Source: Bryopsis sp. KO-2023 (lineage: Eukaryota > Chlorophyta > Ulvophyceae > Bryopsidales > Bryopsidaceae). Taken from it: a stretch of DNA of 64,000 nucleotides. How positions within the stretch are numbered: the first letter of the stretch is position 1; each line of letters starts with the position of its first letter. The stretch covers positions 7,502,001 to 7,566,000 of the forward strand of contig BSYQ01000003.1 in assembly GCA_030272585.1 (NCBI GenBank). The letters run 5' to 3'. The notes beneath the pieces were generated by a model. That model saw nothing but the letters and a program-made list of their open reading frames with translations. It did not search any database and was not told the origin of the DNA. The position numbers were made by a program, and so were the translations under genes. Below are positions 1 to 9,226 of this stretch, piece by piece.

Positions 1-1554
1 AGGATGTCATCCAAAAAGACTTGGACAAATTTATCAATATATGGAGCCAGGATCTCATTCATCATGGACATAAAATGTCCAGGAGATCCACTCAGGCCCA
101 TTGGCATCACCAAAAATTCAAACTGTCCATACTTTGTTCTGAATGAAGTCTTCCCTTCCTCCCCTGGAGCCATCCTCAACTGCCAAAATCCTGCCCTTAG
201 ATCCACTTTGCTGAAGTACCTTGCATGGTTGAGTCTGTCCAGCATCTCATCCATTCTGGGTATGGGAAACTGAGTGACTTTGGTGGCCCTATTCAGAGCT
301 CTGTAGTCAACACAGAATCTCAATGCCCCTCCAGGTTTTGGGACAAAGAGCACAGGTGCACCAAATGTGCTGTGACTTGGTCTGATCATCCCTTTCTCCA
401 GCAAATAATCCAATTGCTCCCTGAGAGCATCTAATTCTTTTGGGGATTGTTTATACAATGGGCCAAAGATTGGTTTTGTACCATCTTTCAATGGGATCTT
501 CATGTCCCAGGGTCTGTGAGGTGGTAGATGATTTGGCAGATCCATAGGAAAGACATCCTTGTATGCATTAAGGACATCCTTCAGCTCATGTAGCTCATCA
601 TCCAGTCCATCCACCATGCTTTTGAAATTTGCATCTGTACCATCCTCAGTACCCTTGACTTCCATAGATTCACCAGGATTCCTGATCTGTTTAGCTGCAT
701 TGATTTCCCCAGATGCTTGAGGATCCTGAGCTTTCCTGACCAGCACCAGATATGCTTCCCCATTCCTGTTCTTCAGACATTTCTTGGCCTCACTGGCTGA
801 GAGTAAGTTTATCTCCTGTGGATCCTGGGTTGTTGCCACCTTTGGATGGAATCCTTGCAACTTAATTGGGGCTTTGTTAGGTCTGCAAATGGTTATCACA
901 TGACTTCTCCAGTTGATGTGTGGATTGTGATCAACCAACCAGGCCTTTCCCAAAATGACCTTGTGCTTCAGATTTGGTACCATCCAGAAGATCCTCTTTA
1001 TCACCCAAGGACCCATCCTTATCCTGACCAGTGCCTGTTGTTTGAGTAGCAATCTGGAACCATCTGCCAGTTCCACTGATAGATGTGCATCCTTGATGAT
1101 TTTCAAGGCATTTTCCTGGGCTGTTTGGACATCCATGAAGTCCCCTGTGGCTCCACTGTCTATGAGACATTTGACTGTTTGTTTTTGCAACTTTCCTGGC
1201 ACATATAGCAGGGTGGATCCCAGGTCTCCTTGACCTACTGATCCCAATTTCCCTGTCATCATATTTTCCACTTTTTCCTGGCTTGGTGTTGGACAATGTG
1301 TCTCAGCTGGTGGTGAGAATCTGACTTTCTTGTGAATCCCATGACCCCCTTGTGAATCCCCTGTTGCCTGTGTGGATTTCCATACTCCTGAGGCTGTGAG
1401 GACCTCTCTGGGCTTAGATGTGGATTCCTTGAGTCTCTGTATCTGTGTCTGCACCTCCACTGATCCTTTAGAAGGGGAGGACTGTACTCTGTCCTTTGTT
1501 ATCCCTTCCTTCTCAGGGGTTTTCTGTATTGATTGTCCCAACACTGTGGGGATG
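1..1554 (-). mobile_element. Element A (older Ty3/gypsy chromovirus copy), 3' half, running off the left window edge
   Basis: This stretch is the reverse-complement continuation of the retrotransposon whose 5' half is at 8,827-11,152. It matches the protease to reverse-transcriptase part of element B along its whole length. The join is exact: removing element B and one copy of the 5-bp duplication GGATG fuses position 1,554 to 8,832 and restores the same sequence B carries near 3,931-3,949. The remaining pol and the 3' LTR lie outside the window. Confidence 0.93.
1..1554 (-). pseudogene. pol: pol of element A, middle part, cut off from its start by the insertion of element B
   Basis: Read on the minus strand from 1,554 to 1, the frame encodes the linker after gag, the aspartic protease with its D-S-G-A-T motif (near 1,155-1,170), and the reverse transcriptase up to the F-L-D-D-I catalytic motif at the window edge. 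I see no stop codon in this stretch, so the frame was probably intact when element B landed. Protein similarity to B pol is very high, with scattered substitutions. Now the gene is broken: the first part of pol is 7.3 kb away at 8,827-9,226 and inverted element B lies between. It cannot give a full Gag-Pol. Confidence 0.88.
1550..1554. repeat. 5-bp target site duplication of element B, left copy
   Basis: GGATG lies directly before the 5' LTR (TGTGACAG...) and again directly after the 3' LTR at 8,827-8,831. Five bases is the usual duplication length for Ty3/gypsy integrases. It shows that B inserted as one unit and has not recombined since. Confidence 0.93.
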
Positions 1555-1570
1555 TGTGACAGTTCTAAAG

Positions 1571-1640
1571 TGCGAGAGGTGGGACTTGATCCCGGGACCT
1601 CTCAGTCCAGAGAATAGTAACGGTCGCACTAGCGAACCAG
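1571..1640 (-). other. Antisense tRNA-like module 1 in 5' LTR of B
   Basis: On the minus strand this reads like a degenerate tRNA gene: a D-arm-like stretch, an anticodon-arm-like hairpin (TTCTC/GAGAG) and a T-arm with stem GGG...CCC around a B-box-like GGATCAAGTCC. No matching acceptor stem is visible, so a functional tRNA is unlikely. An identical copy lies in the 3' LTR (8,474-8,543). Confidence 0.5.
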
Positions 1641-1800
1641 TGGGCGACGGTGGTTACGGAGGTTGGGTCGGTTATGTAGCCGTCCGACCAGTGACGTGAC
1701 TTGATGTGATAGTGTGATGGTACGGTGACTGTATGTGTGACTGTATCCGGACGGTGTAGTCCGGGGTCACGAGTGAGAGAGTCAGGGACAGTTACGGTTG

Positions 1801-1866
1801 TGACCGTTGACGGGATTCGAACCCGGGTCAACGGTTGACGAGTCTTAAGGCTTCTCGCCTTAGACC
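1801..1866 (-). other. Antisense tRNA-like module 2 (Leu/Ser-like, long variable arm) in 5' LTR of B
   Basis: The minus strand holds GGTCTAAGGCG, a typical D-arm/A-box of leucine tRNAs, then a CTTAAG anticodon-loop-like stretch, a self-complementary variable-arm-like segment (CAACCGTTGA) and a consensus T-arm CGGGTTCGAATCCCG with a perfect B box. The anticodon stem-loop is not canonical and the acceptor stem is not visible, so it is tRNA-derived rather than a working tRNA gene. Repeated at 8,704-8,769 in the 3' LTR. Confidence 0.6.
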
Positions 1867-1925
1867 GTGTTGTTCTTGTATTGTAAATTCTCCGTGTTGT
1901 CTTATACCCCCGCGTCTCTTACAAG

Positions 1926-1938
1926 TGGTTTCGGAGCG
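1926..1938 (+). promoter_or_regulatory. Primer-binding site of element B
   Basis: TGGTTTCGGAGCG starts two bases after the LTR end. TGG is the complement of the CCA tail of a tRNA, so minus-strand DNA synthesis would be primed by a tRNA ending CGCTCCGAAACCA. It resembles the initiator-methionine site TGGTATCAGAGC used by many plant gypsy elements but is not identical. The same site, inverted, adjoins the LTR of element A (10,819-10,831). Confidence 0.8.
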
Positions 1939-2015
1939 AAGTGTACAGGGCTACACCCAAACGATCGGGCAGCCTGTGATATTGGGTTCGTCGTAAAGAC
2001 CGGGAAAGAACCAGA

Positions 2016-3593
2016 ATGTCGGCGGAAGACTTTAACAACCTGGTGGAGTCGGTGGCGGCACTAAAGACGGGGTGCAAAGCACTGGAAGACCGAATCGGGG
2101 AACTCGAAGGGTTGGAGATAAAGACAGAAATCGCGAATATCCACAAAGCAGGACAGAACGTGGAGAAACTGGTGAATAAGCATGGCGACGAGTTCGCAAA
2201 GGTTCACAAAGCAGGCTTGGCAGTCGAAAAACTGGCGAATAAGCATGGAGAGTCCTTACAGAAACTGTCGAAAGCGGTCGGCAAGCTCGATGAAGCGGGA
2301 GCCGGGCTACAGGACAAAGTCAAAGCTGTAAAGGAGAAAGTTGCTGAGCTTGGAACCACGAGCGAAACCAGACATGTCGAGACGACTGGGAAACTGGAAC
2401 TGCTGGAGAAATCGGTGGGTGACGTCCGAGCAGACATGCTGAAAGTTCGACAGGCGGGCACGAAACTGGAACAGAAATTGTCGAAAGTGACCCTCGACGG
2501 CCAAGCGAACCACCAGAAACTAATGCAGAAGCTGGACGAACTAACGTTGAGCCAGACCCTACGGGAAACACAAGCGATGGAGTTTCGGACGGATACGGAT
2601 GCAAAGATCTCCACCATGGTGGCTACTATGACGGAATTAACCGAACAGCAGTCGACGGCGCAGTCGGCTGTGGGCATCAACTTGGAAGCCGGGTCAAGTA
2701 TGCACAAAAAGCTATTGGACCTGCAAGAACAAATGGCGAACCAAAGGAGCGACTTCCAAGCATCGTTGTTGGCAGCAAAACAAGAACTGGAGCAAAAGCT
2801 CCGTCAAGCGAGAGCGACGAGTGGTGCGACGAGTGGTGCGACGAGTGGAGGCTCTGCAGGGCCATCTATACCTGATGTGTGGAACTTTGCGCCTATCCGG
2901 CTGGGGAATCCTCCCCAGTTCTTTGGGAAAACGGGAGAAGGAGCATCCGACTGGGTGGAGAGTATGGAAACTTATTTTGTGGCGTCTGGATGTCCCCTGA
3001 ACAAGAGGGCGTTACTGGCGTCGACGGTGTTGAGAGGAGCAGCGCAGGAATGGTTTACTGTTAAGAAAGCGTCCAACCCGGACGTGTTGGCGAGCTGGGA
3101 GACTCTGGGGCAGGAGATTATCGAATATTTCGACCCCTTTGACAAAGCAGAAACAGCCAGAGACCAACTGTTCCGGTTATCACACAAGAAAGGAACGCTA
3201 AGGGAGCATATCGCTTTGTTTGCCAAACTCTTGCTGAAGACTCCCACCATGAGCACCGAAGACAAGGTGCATCTATTCACGCACTCTCTACAGGCGAAGA
3301 TAAAATCCCATGTTTTCCTAAACCGTCCCCACACATTTGATGAAGCCGTCCAGTTGGCACTGCAAGCAGATCGGGCTGCAGGCCGAGCAGGAAACGACCA
3401 GACTCCCTGGTACCCAAAGCAAAACCGACAGTATGACGATAAAATGGAGATCGGCGCAGTGTCTGGAGAAAAGTGGAACAAGTCGGCGCCCAAGAAAGGG
3501 AAATGTCATAACTGCGGAAAGTTCGGGCATTTTGCGAGAGAATGTCGATCGAAGAACAAGGGTGGCCAGAACAAGTCGTCGGGAAACGAGTAA
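2016..3593 (+). CDS. gag: Gag polyprotein of element B
   Basis: Structural protein of 525 residues that would form the retrotransposon particle and package its RNA. Residues 1 to about 270 are long alpha-helical heptad-like repeats, rich in K, E, L and A (repeated V-E-K-L-x-N-K-H-G units), a predicted coiled coil. Residues about 290-455 match the Ty3-type capsid region (retrotrans_gag: G-A-A-Q-E-W-F and the following helices). A CCHC zinc knuckle, C-H-N-C-x4-H-x4-C, lies near residues 496-509. ATG follows a 92-base leader after the LTR. It ends at TAA 3,591-3,593, six bases after the slippery site that gives access to pol. Element A carries a 521-residue homologue with a few short indels. Confidence 0.95.
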   Translation: MSAEDFNNLVESVAALKTGCKALEDRIGELEGLEIKTEIANIHKAGQNVEKLVNKHGDEFAKVHKAGLAVEKLANKHGESLQKLSKAVGKLDEAGAGLQDKVKAVKEKVAELGTTSETRHVETTGKLELLEKSVGDVRADMLKVRQAGTKLEQKLSKVTLDGQANHQKLMQKLDELTLSQTLRETQAMEFRTDTDAKISTMVATMTELTEQQSTAQSAVGINLEAGSSMHKKLLDLQEQMANQRSDFQASLLAAKQELEQKLRQARATSGATSGATSGGSAGPSIPDVWNFAPIRLGNPPQFFGKTGEGASDWVESMETYFVASGCPLNKRALLASTVLRGAAQEWFTVKKASNPDVLASWETLGQEIIEYFDPFDKAETARDQLFRLSHKKGTLREHIALFAKLLLKTPTMSTEDKVHLFTHSLQAKIKSHVFLNRPHTFDEAVQLALQADRAAGRAGNDQTPWYPKQNRQYDDKMEIGAVSGEKWNKSAPKKGKCHNCGKFGHFARECRSKNKGGQNKSSGNE

Positions 3594-6500
3594 GGCCTCC
3601 CTGGACCAGGCCAGGAGGGGCGTCAAAGAAACCTGGACATGCAAATGTGATGTCGGAAATGTCGTCGGAAAGTCGTCAGAATGGTTCTCAAGACAAGGAA
3701 GGATTACAAGGAAATCAGAGGAATGTCAGTGATGGGAAGGTGCTAGTGGTTGATAAGGTTGAAGGGGGAACATCTAAAGGATCTCCTGAGAATGGTGCTC
3801 AGGCAAAGGCAGGATCCAGATGTAAGACATCTTCATCTTATTTGGGAAGGTTTGGGGGAGGGAAGCTTGCCAGATCCAGTACCTCAGATTCGAGGGCTGG
3901 CAAAGGGGATCCGGTCAGCAACAAAGCTAAGGGATCCATCCCCACAGTGTTGGGACAATCCATACAGAAAACCCCTGAGATGGAAGGGATAACAAAGGAC
4001 AGTCTACAGTCCTCCCCTCCAAAAGGATCAGTGGTGATGCAGAAACAGCTACAGACAATCAAGGAATCCATCTCTAAGCCCAGAGAGGTTCTCACAGCCT
4101 CAGGAGTATGGAAATCCATACATGAAAAAGAGGAATCAAAAGGGAATCATGGGATTCACAAGCAAGTCAGATTCTCATCATCAACTGAGACACATTGTCC
4201 AACACCAAACCAGGATACAGAGGAGAAAATGGTGACAGGGAAATTGGGATCAGTGGGTCAAGGAGACCTGGGATCCACCCTGCTATATGTGCCTGGAAAA
4301 TTGAAAACACAGACAGTCAAATGTCTCATTGACAGTGGAGCTACTGGTGATTTTATGGATGTCATCACTGCCCAAGAGAATGCATTGAAAATCCTTAAAA
4401 ATGAACATCTATCAGTGGAGTTAGCTGATGGATCCAGAATCCTGCTCAAGGAGAAAGCATTGATCAGACTCAGATTGGGTCCATGGGTGATTAAGAGGAC
4501 CTTCTGGATGGTACCAAACTTGAAGCACAAGATCATACTGGGAAAGGCTTGGCTGGTTGACCACAACCCACACATTGACTGGAGGAGTCATGTGATCACC
4601 ATCTGCAGGCCTAATAAAGTCCCAATCAAGCTACAAGGTTTCCATCCAAAGGTGGCAGCAGTTCAGAATCCCCAAGAGATCAACCTCCTCTCAGCCAGTG
4701 AGGCTAAGAAATGTTTGAAGAACAGAGATGGAGAGGCTTACTTGGTGCTGGTCAGGAAAGTTCAGGATCCCCAGGAATCAGGGGAAATCAATGCAGCCAA
4801 GCAAATCAGGAATCCTGGTGAAGCAAAGGCAGTCAAGGGTACAGAGGATGGTACAGATGCAAATTTCAAAGGCATGGTCGATGGATTGGATGATGAACTA
4901 CATGAGCTGAAGGATGTCCTTAATGAATACAAGGATGTCTTCCCAATGGACCTACCTGATCATCTACCACCTCACAGACCATGGGACATGAAGATCCCAT
5001 TGAAAGATGATGCTAAACCAGTTTTTGGACCACTATATAAGCAGTCCCCAAAGGAATTAGATGCTCTGAAGGAGCAATTGGACTATTTGCTACAGAAAGG
5101 AATGATCAGACCCAGCCACAGCAATTTTGGAGCACCTGTACTCTTTGTCCCCAAACCTGGAGGGGCATTGAGATTTTGTGTGGACTACAGAGCTCTGAAC
5201 AGAGCCACAAAGGTCACTCAGTTTCCCATTCCTAGAATGGATGAGATGCTGGACAGGCTGAGCCATGCAAGGTACTTCAGCAAAGTGGACTTAAGGGCAG
5301 GATTTTGGCAACTGAGGATGGCACCAGGGGAGGAAGGAAAAACAGCTTTCAGGACAAAGTATGGCCAGTATGAATTTCTGGTCATGCCAATGGGACTGAG
5401 TGGATCACCTGGGCATTTCATGTCCATGATGAATGAGATCCTGGCTCCCTACATTGATAAGTTTGTTCAAGTCTTCCTGGATGACATCTTAATCTATTCA
5501 TCCACCCCTGAAGAGCATGCAAAACACATGAAGATGGTGCTGGAGGCCCTCAGGAAACATCAACTGTATGCAAAGCTGGTCAAGTCTGCAGTAGGGAAAA
5601 AGGAAGTGGACTTTCTGGGAACATGGGTCACTCACCAAGGAGTTCAGCCTATGGCTGATAAGCTGGATGCAATCAAGAAGTGGCCTACACCCTCTAATGT
5701 CCATGATGTCAGGAGCTTCCTGGGATTGTGCTGCTTCTACAGAAGATTTGTGGCCAATTTCAGTGGGAAAGCTGCAGCATTGACCAACCTGACCAAAGGG
5801 AATCAGCAGTTCATATGGGGAAAAGAAGAACAACAGGCATTTGAAGATCTCAAGGATGCATTATGCTCAGCACCTGTTTTGATACATCCCAGGGAAGATT
5901 GGCCCTGGATTGTGGCCACTGATGGCAGTCAATCAGGAGTGGGGGGAGTATTGATGCAAGAGGGGCCAGATGGCTTGCATCCAGTAGCTTTTGAATCCCA
6001 TAAGCTGACTGATGCTGAAACAAGGTACCCCATCCATGAGATTGAGCTGTTGGGGATTGTCCACTGCCTAAAGAAGTGGAGAGCATATTTGGAAGGAAGA
6101 GAGTTTGTCCTCAGAACAGACAATCAGTCATTAATTTGGCTGGATTCTCAACAACACTTGAGCAGGAGGCAAGCTCGATGGGTGGAGTTTCTAGCTCCAT
6201 TCAGGTTCCAAACTGTTCATATCCCTGGGAAAGATAATGTGGTGGCTGATGCCCTCTCCAGATGTCCACATCCAGTGGATCCAAGGGATTCTGGAAGTGG
6301 AGGGGGAGAATTGAAGGCATCTGCACCAAATGGCACAACCAACACTCTTGTGAAGCATGATGGCAAAGTTCAGAGGTACCAAGGCTTGGGGGCCTGGGGA
6401 GAGAATCATCCACAGGATCTTGTGTTTGATGAACAACCAGGAGAGCCATTGGGTTCCAGATTGGTGAAGGTTACTGGATGCCAAACTGGAAAGCTGCCTG

Positions 6501-8140
6501 AGAGACTGAAAACAGATGTGATGCCAAGTGATGCAAGAGGAGGTACCAAATGGGGTACTGTAAATGGATCGCCAAGATCTGATGAACAAATCAATGCACT
6601 GGAGAAAACATCCATGGAACCTGTGGCTCAAGGGAGCCCACAAGAGGTTGCTGATGCCCAGAAGAATGATGTACATTGCAAGGAAATCCTGAAGAGATTG
6701 GATTCTGACATCCAGAGCCAAAGGGTGTTCAAGATGTCTGCTGATGGAGTTCTACAGACTGTGGAAGGGAAGATTGTAGTGCCACAAAGTCTGAAAGCAA
6801 TGGTGATGAAGGAAGGGCATGACAGTTTGCTTGGAGGACACAAAGGGAAGGAAAGAACATTGTCTACACTACAGCAGAACTTCTGGTGGAAGAAGATGTC
6901 TCAAGAGGTGGCTCAGTATTGTAGGAGCTGTCCTGTGTGCCAGAAGACTAAATCATCTACTCAGAAGATTGCTGGAGATTTACAATCACTGCAAATCCCC
7001 ACAAGAAGATGGAGCTCTGTGAGTTTGGACCTCATCACAGGATTACCAAGGACATCAAGGGGGAAGGATGCAATAGTGGTGTTTGTGGACAGGATGTCAA
7101 AGATGTCCCATTTCTGTGCAACTGAAGGAACCATTGGAGCTGTTGGGATGGCTAGGATGCTATTTGATGAAGTCTGGAGGCATCATGGAATGCCTGAAGA
7201 CCTGGTATCTGACAGAGATGCCAGGTTTACATCTGAATTGTGGAAGGAGTTAATGAAGCTGGTGGGTACTACATTGAAGATGTCATCTGCCAGGCATCCC
7301 CAATCAGATGGCCAGACAGAGAGGCTTAACAGGATACTGGAAGAGAGCTTAAGAGCCTATGTGAGCCATTCCCAAACAGACTGGGATTTGAAGTTAAGTG
7401 CAGCTGAATTTGTGTATAATCAAGGGAAACAATCAAGTACTGGGTATAGCCCCTTTTACTTGAATTCTGGAGAAGAACCCTTGGTCCCTGCAGCCTTGAT
7501 TGGAAGGAAGAAGATTGAGACACCCATCAGAGGTGTGGATGAGATTTTGAATGACCTGAAGATGGATGTGGAGGTGGCCAAGACATGTATTGCTAGAGCT
7601 CAAAACAGACAGAAGCAGAGTGCAGACAAGCACAGGAGAGTGGATGAGTTCAGTGTGGATGACAAGGTCCTCCTCAGTACTAAAGATTTGAAGCTGGCTG
7701 GGGACAGATGCAAGAAGCTTGGGCCCAAATATGTGGGACCATTCAGAGTGAAAAAGAGAGTGGGTCAGGTGGCCTATGAACTGGAAGTCCCACAGCAGTG
7801 GAGTCTGCATCCAGTGTTCCACATTTCAAAGTTGAGGAGATTCCATCAGGATGGACAGTATGGGGAGAGGGAACCCAACCCAGTTCCACCTGAAATCATT
7901 GATGGAAACACAGAGTTCCATGTGGAAAGGATATTGGATCACAGAGAGGTCAAGAGAGGCAGAGGCAGGGGGAGGACATCAAGAGAGTTCCTCATCAGAT
8001 GGCAAGGATATGACAGAGGTCATGATAGCTGGGAGCCTATCAGAAACCTGGAGAACTGTCCAGATGTAGCAGCATCATACTTCCAGCAGAATCACTTGGA
8101 AGCAACAGAGCAGGAGAAGAAGGTTTGGAAGTGGAGATAA
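3542..8140 (+). CDS. pol: Pol polyprotein of element B (protease, RT, RNase H, integrase, chromodomain)
   Basis: The open frame is about 1,530 codons and overlaps gag by 52 bases in the -1 frame. The ATG at 3,542 opens it, but the real protein is probably Gag-Pol made by frameshifting at 3,581-3,587. Domains, numbered from that ATG: a 260-residue linker; protease with D-S-G-A-T near 264; reverse transcriptase with F-L-D-D near 646-649; RNase H with T-D-G-S near 791 and T-D-N-Q-S near 860; integrase zinc-binding H-x-H/C-x2-C about 1,094-1,132, then the DDE core including S-D-R-D-A-R-F and H-P-Q-S-D-G-Q-T-E; a GPY/F-like region; and a C-terminal chromodomain, residues about 1,460-1,518, with the aromatic residues of H3K9-methyl readers (W-Q-G-Y, D-S-W-E-P). 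The chromodomain would steer integration to heterochromatin. Confidence 0.95.
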   Translation: MSIEEQGWPEQVVGKRVRPPWTRPGGASKKPGHANVMSEMSSESRQNGSQDKEGLQGNQRNVSDGKVLVVDKVEGGTSKGSPENGAQAKAGSRCKTSSSYLGRFGGGKLARSSTSDSRAGKGDPVSNKAKGSIPTVLGQSIQKTPEMEGITKDSLQSSPPKGSVVMQKQLQTIKESISKPREVLTASGVWKSIHEKEESKGNHGIHKQVRFSSSTETHCPTPNQDTEEKMVTGKLGSVGQGDLGSTLLYVPGKLKTQTVKCLIDSGATGDFMDVITAQENALKILKNEHLSVELADGSRILLKEKALIRLRLGPWVIKRTFWMVPNLKHKIILGKAWLVDHNPHIDWRSHVITICRPNKVPIKLQGFHPKVAAVQNPQEINLLSASEAKKCLKNRDGEAYLVLVRKVQDPQESGEINAAKQIRNPGEAKAVKGTEDGTDANFKGMVDGLDDELHELKDVLNEYKDVFPMDLPDHLPPHRPWDMKIPLKDDAKPVFGPLYKQSPKELDALKEQLDYLLQKGMIRPSHSNFGAPVLFVPKPGGALRFCVDYRALNRATKVTQFPIPRMDEMLDRLSHARYFSKVDLRAGFWQLRMAPGEEGKTAFRTKYGQYEFLVMPMGLSGSPGHFMSMMNEILAPYIDKFVQVFLDDILIYSSTPEEHAKHMKMVLEALRKHQLYAKLVKSAVGKKEVDFLGTWVTHQGVQPMADKLDAIKKWPTPSNVHDVRSFLGLCCFYRRFVANFSGKAAALTNLTKGNQQFIWGKEEQQAFEDLKDALCSAPVLIHPREDWPWIVATDGSQSGVGGVLMQEGPDGLHPVAFESHKLTDAETRYPIHEIELLGIVHCLKKWRAYLEGREFVLRTDNQSLIWLDSQQHLSRRQARWVEFLAPFRFQTVHIPGKDNVVADALSRCPHPVDPRDSGSGGGELKASAPNGTTNTLVKHDGKVQRYQGLGAWGENHPQDLVFDEQPGEPLGSRLVKVTGCQTGKLPERLKTDVMPSDARGGTKWGTVNGSPRSDEQINALEKTSMEPVAQGSPQEVADAQKNDVHCKEILKRLDSDIQSQRVFKMSADGVLQTVEGKIVVPQSLKAMVMKEGHDSLLGGHKGKERTLSTLQQNFWWKKMSQEVAQYCRSCPVCQKTKSSTQKIAGDLQSLQIPTRRWSSVSLDLITGLPRTSRGKDAIVVFVDRMSKMSHFCATEGTIGAVGMARMLFDEVWRHHGMPEDLVSDRDARFTSELWKELMKLVGTTLKMSSARHPQSDGQTERLNRILEESLRAYVSHSQTDWDLKLSAAEFVYNQGKQSSTGYSPFYLNSGEEPLVPAALIGRKKIETPIRGVDEILNDLKMDVEVAKTCIARAQNRQKQSADKHRRVDEFSVDDKVLLSTKDLKLAGDRCKKLGPKYVGPFRVKKRVGQVAYELEVPQQWSLHPVFHISKLRRFHQDGQYGEREPNPVPPEIIDGNTEFHVERILDHREVKRGRGRGRTSREFLIRWQGYDRGHDSWEPIRNLENCPDVAASYFQQNHLEATEQEKKVWKWR
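3581..3621 (+). promoter_or_regulatory. Programmed -1 ribosomal frameshift signal between gag and pol
   Basis: The heptamer GGGAAAC at 3,581-3,587 is read in the gag frame as G GGA AAC, the X-XXY-YYZ form of a -1 slippery site. The gag stop follows after GAG. After a six- to eight-base spacer, CCTCCCTGG (3,596-3,604) can pair with CCAGGAGG (3,611-3,618) around a six-base loop, a stem placed where frameshift stimulators occur. Pol is exactly in the -1 frame and open through the slip. Element A keeps the same heptamer and stem. Confidence 0.8.
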
Positions 8141-8457
8141 GAGGACTTCAAGAGTTGAAGAGTGAGTAAATGAAAGATATCCCTGCAGAGATATGGGAAT
8201 GAGAAAGGAATTTCAGTCTATGACTGTTGGGGGTTCAGGGGAGTTGGTGTTAGTGCTGAGGCCAGGTCAGCTGTTTTCTTTTCTACTGTCTTTGGGATGG
8301 TCTTTCAGATGGGGCTTTTCCTTTTTGCTTTTTGGGAGGTCTTTGGGATTTTCCTTTTTGCTTATGGGGGAGTGCTCTATTCTTTTTGCTGGAGTCTGTA
8401 TGTGCTAGTTGGTGACCTTAGGTCTGGGGGCCAGATTTCTAAGGTCAGGGGGAGTCT
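8141..8457 (+). other. 3' untranslated part of element B with polypurine tract
   Basis: About 300 bases after the pol stop hold T-rich sequence (a CTTTTTGCTTTTTGGG-like unit is imperfectly repeated) and no ORF worth calling. The purine stretch AAGGTCAGGGGGAG at about 8,441-8,454 ends three bases before the 3' LTR and is the probable polypurine tract that primes plus-strand DNA synthesis. Confidence 0.7.
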
Positions 8458-8826
8458 TGTGACAGTTCTAAAGTGCGAGAGGTGGGACTTGATCCCGGGA
8501 CCTCTCAGTCCAGAGAATAGTAACGGTCGCACTAGCGAACCAGTGGGCGACGGTGGTTACGGAGGTTGGGTCGGTTATGTAGCCGTCCGACCAGTGACGT
8601 GACTTGATGTGATAGTGTGATGGTACGGTGACTGTATGTGTGACTGTATCCGGACGGTGTAGTCCGGGGTCACGAGTGAGAGAGTCAGGGACAGTTACGG
8701 TTGTGACCGTTGACGGGATTCGAACCCGGGTCAACGGTTGACGAGTCTTAAGGCTTCTCGCCTTAGACCGTGTTGTTCTTGTATTGTAAATTCTCCGTGT
8801 TGTCTTATACCCCCACGTCTCTTACA
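8458..8826 (+). repeat. 3' LTR of element B
   Basis: 369 bp, matching the 5' LTR apart from one base near the end (CCCCCACGTC here, CCCCCGCGTC there). It carries the same two antisense tRNA-like modules at 8,474-8,543 and 8,704-8,769. It is followed by GGATG (8,827-8,831), the second copy of the target duplication. Confidence 0.95.
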
Positions 8827-9226
8827 GGATGGATCCCTGAGCATTGATGCTGTCCGGATCCCCTTTGCCAGCCCTCGAATCTGAGGTACTGGATCTGGCA
8901 AGCTTCCCTCCCCCAAACCTTCTCCCATAAGATGAAGAAGTATTACATCTGGATCCTGCATTTGCATGGGCACCATTCCCAGGAGATCCTTTAGATGTCT
9001 CCACTCCAACCTTATCGACCACTAACACCTTCCCATCACTGACAATCCTCTGATTTTCATTCATTCCATCCTTGTCTTGAGAACCATTCTGACGACTTCC
9101 TGACGACATTTCCGACATCACATTTGCATGTCCAGGTTTCTTTGACGCCCCTCCTGGCCTGGTCCAGGGAGGCCCTACTCGTTTCCCGATGACTTGTTCT
9201 GGCCACCCTTGTTCTTCGATCGACAT
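8827..9226 (-). pseudogene. pol: Start of pol of element A, interrupted by element B
   Basis: Minus-strand frame overlapping the end of A gag. It begins in the -1 frame through the conserved slippery GGGAAAC (about 9,181-9,187) and encodes the same linker as B pol (G-K-R-V-x-P-P-W-T). It ends at codon G-S-I exactly where the target duplication GGATG marks the insertion of B; the frame would continue without a break at 1,554. No independent stop before the junction is visible. Confidence 0.85.

Larger units (their letters stand above)
1555..1923 (+). repeat. 5' LTR of element B
   Basis: 369 bp, beginning TGTGACAG and ending CTCTTACA, repeated almost exactly at 8,458-8,826. It follows the TG...CA rule. 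It is unusual in holding two tRNA-like modules on the strand opposite to the element (see 1,571-1,640 and 1,801-1,866). Confidence 0.95.
1555..8826 (+). mobile_element. Element B: complete chromodomain-bearing Ty3/gypsy LTR retrotransposon
   Basis: A 7,272-bp element with 369-bp LTRs, 5-bp duplication, primer-binding site, gag, pol in the -1 frame, and polypurine tract. Pol order is protease, reverse transcriptase, RNase H, integrase, chromodomain, which is diagnostic of Ty3/gypsy chromoviru­ses (integrase after RT/RNase H). The two LTRs differ by only one base that I can find (G at 1,911 region versus A in the 3' copy), gag and pol are open, and the duplication is perfect, so the insertion is recent and the element may be able to move. 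It is inserted, in opposite orientation, into element A of the same family. Confidence 0.96.

Noticed and set aside
1565-1831. 88-codon minus-strand frame in the LTR, repeated at 8,468-8,734
   Set aside because: Identical because the LTRs are identical; it reads through the tRNA-like modules and has no protein features.
1801-1866. Genuine tRNA-Leu gene in the LTR
   Set aside because: T-arm and D-arm are convincing but the anticodon loop is too long and no acceptor stem pairs; called tRNA-like instead.
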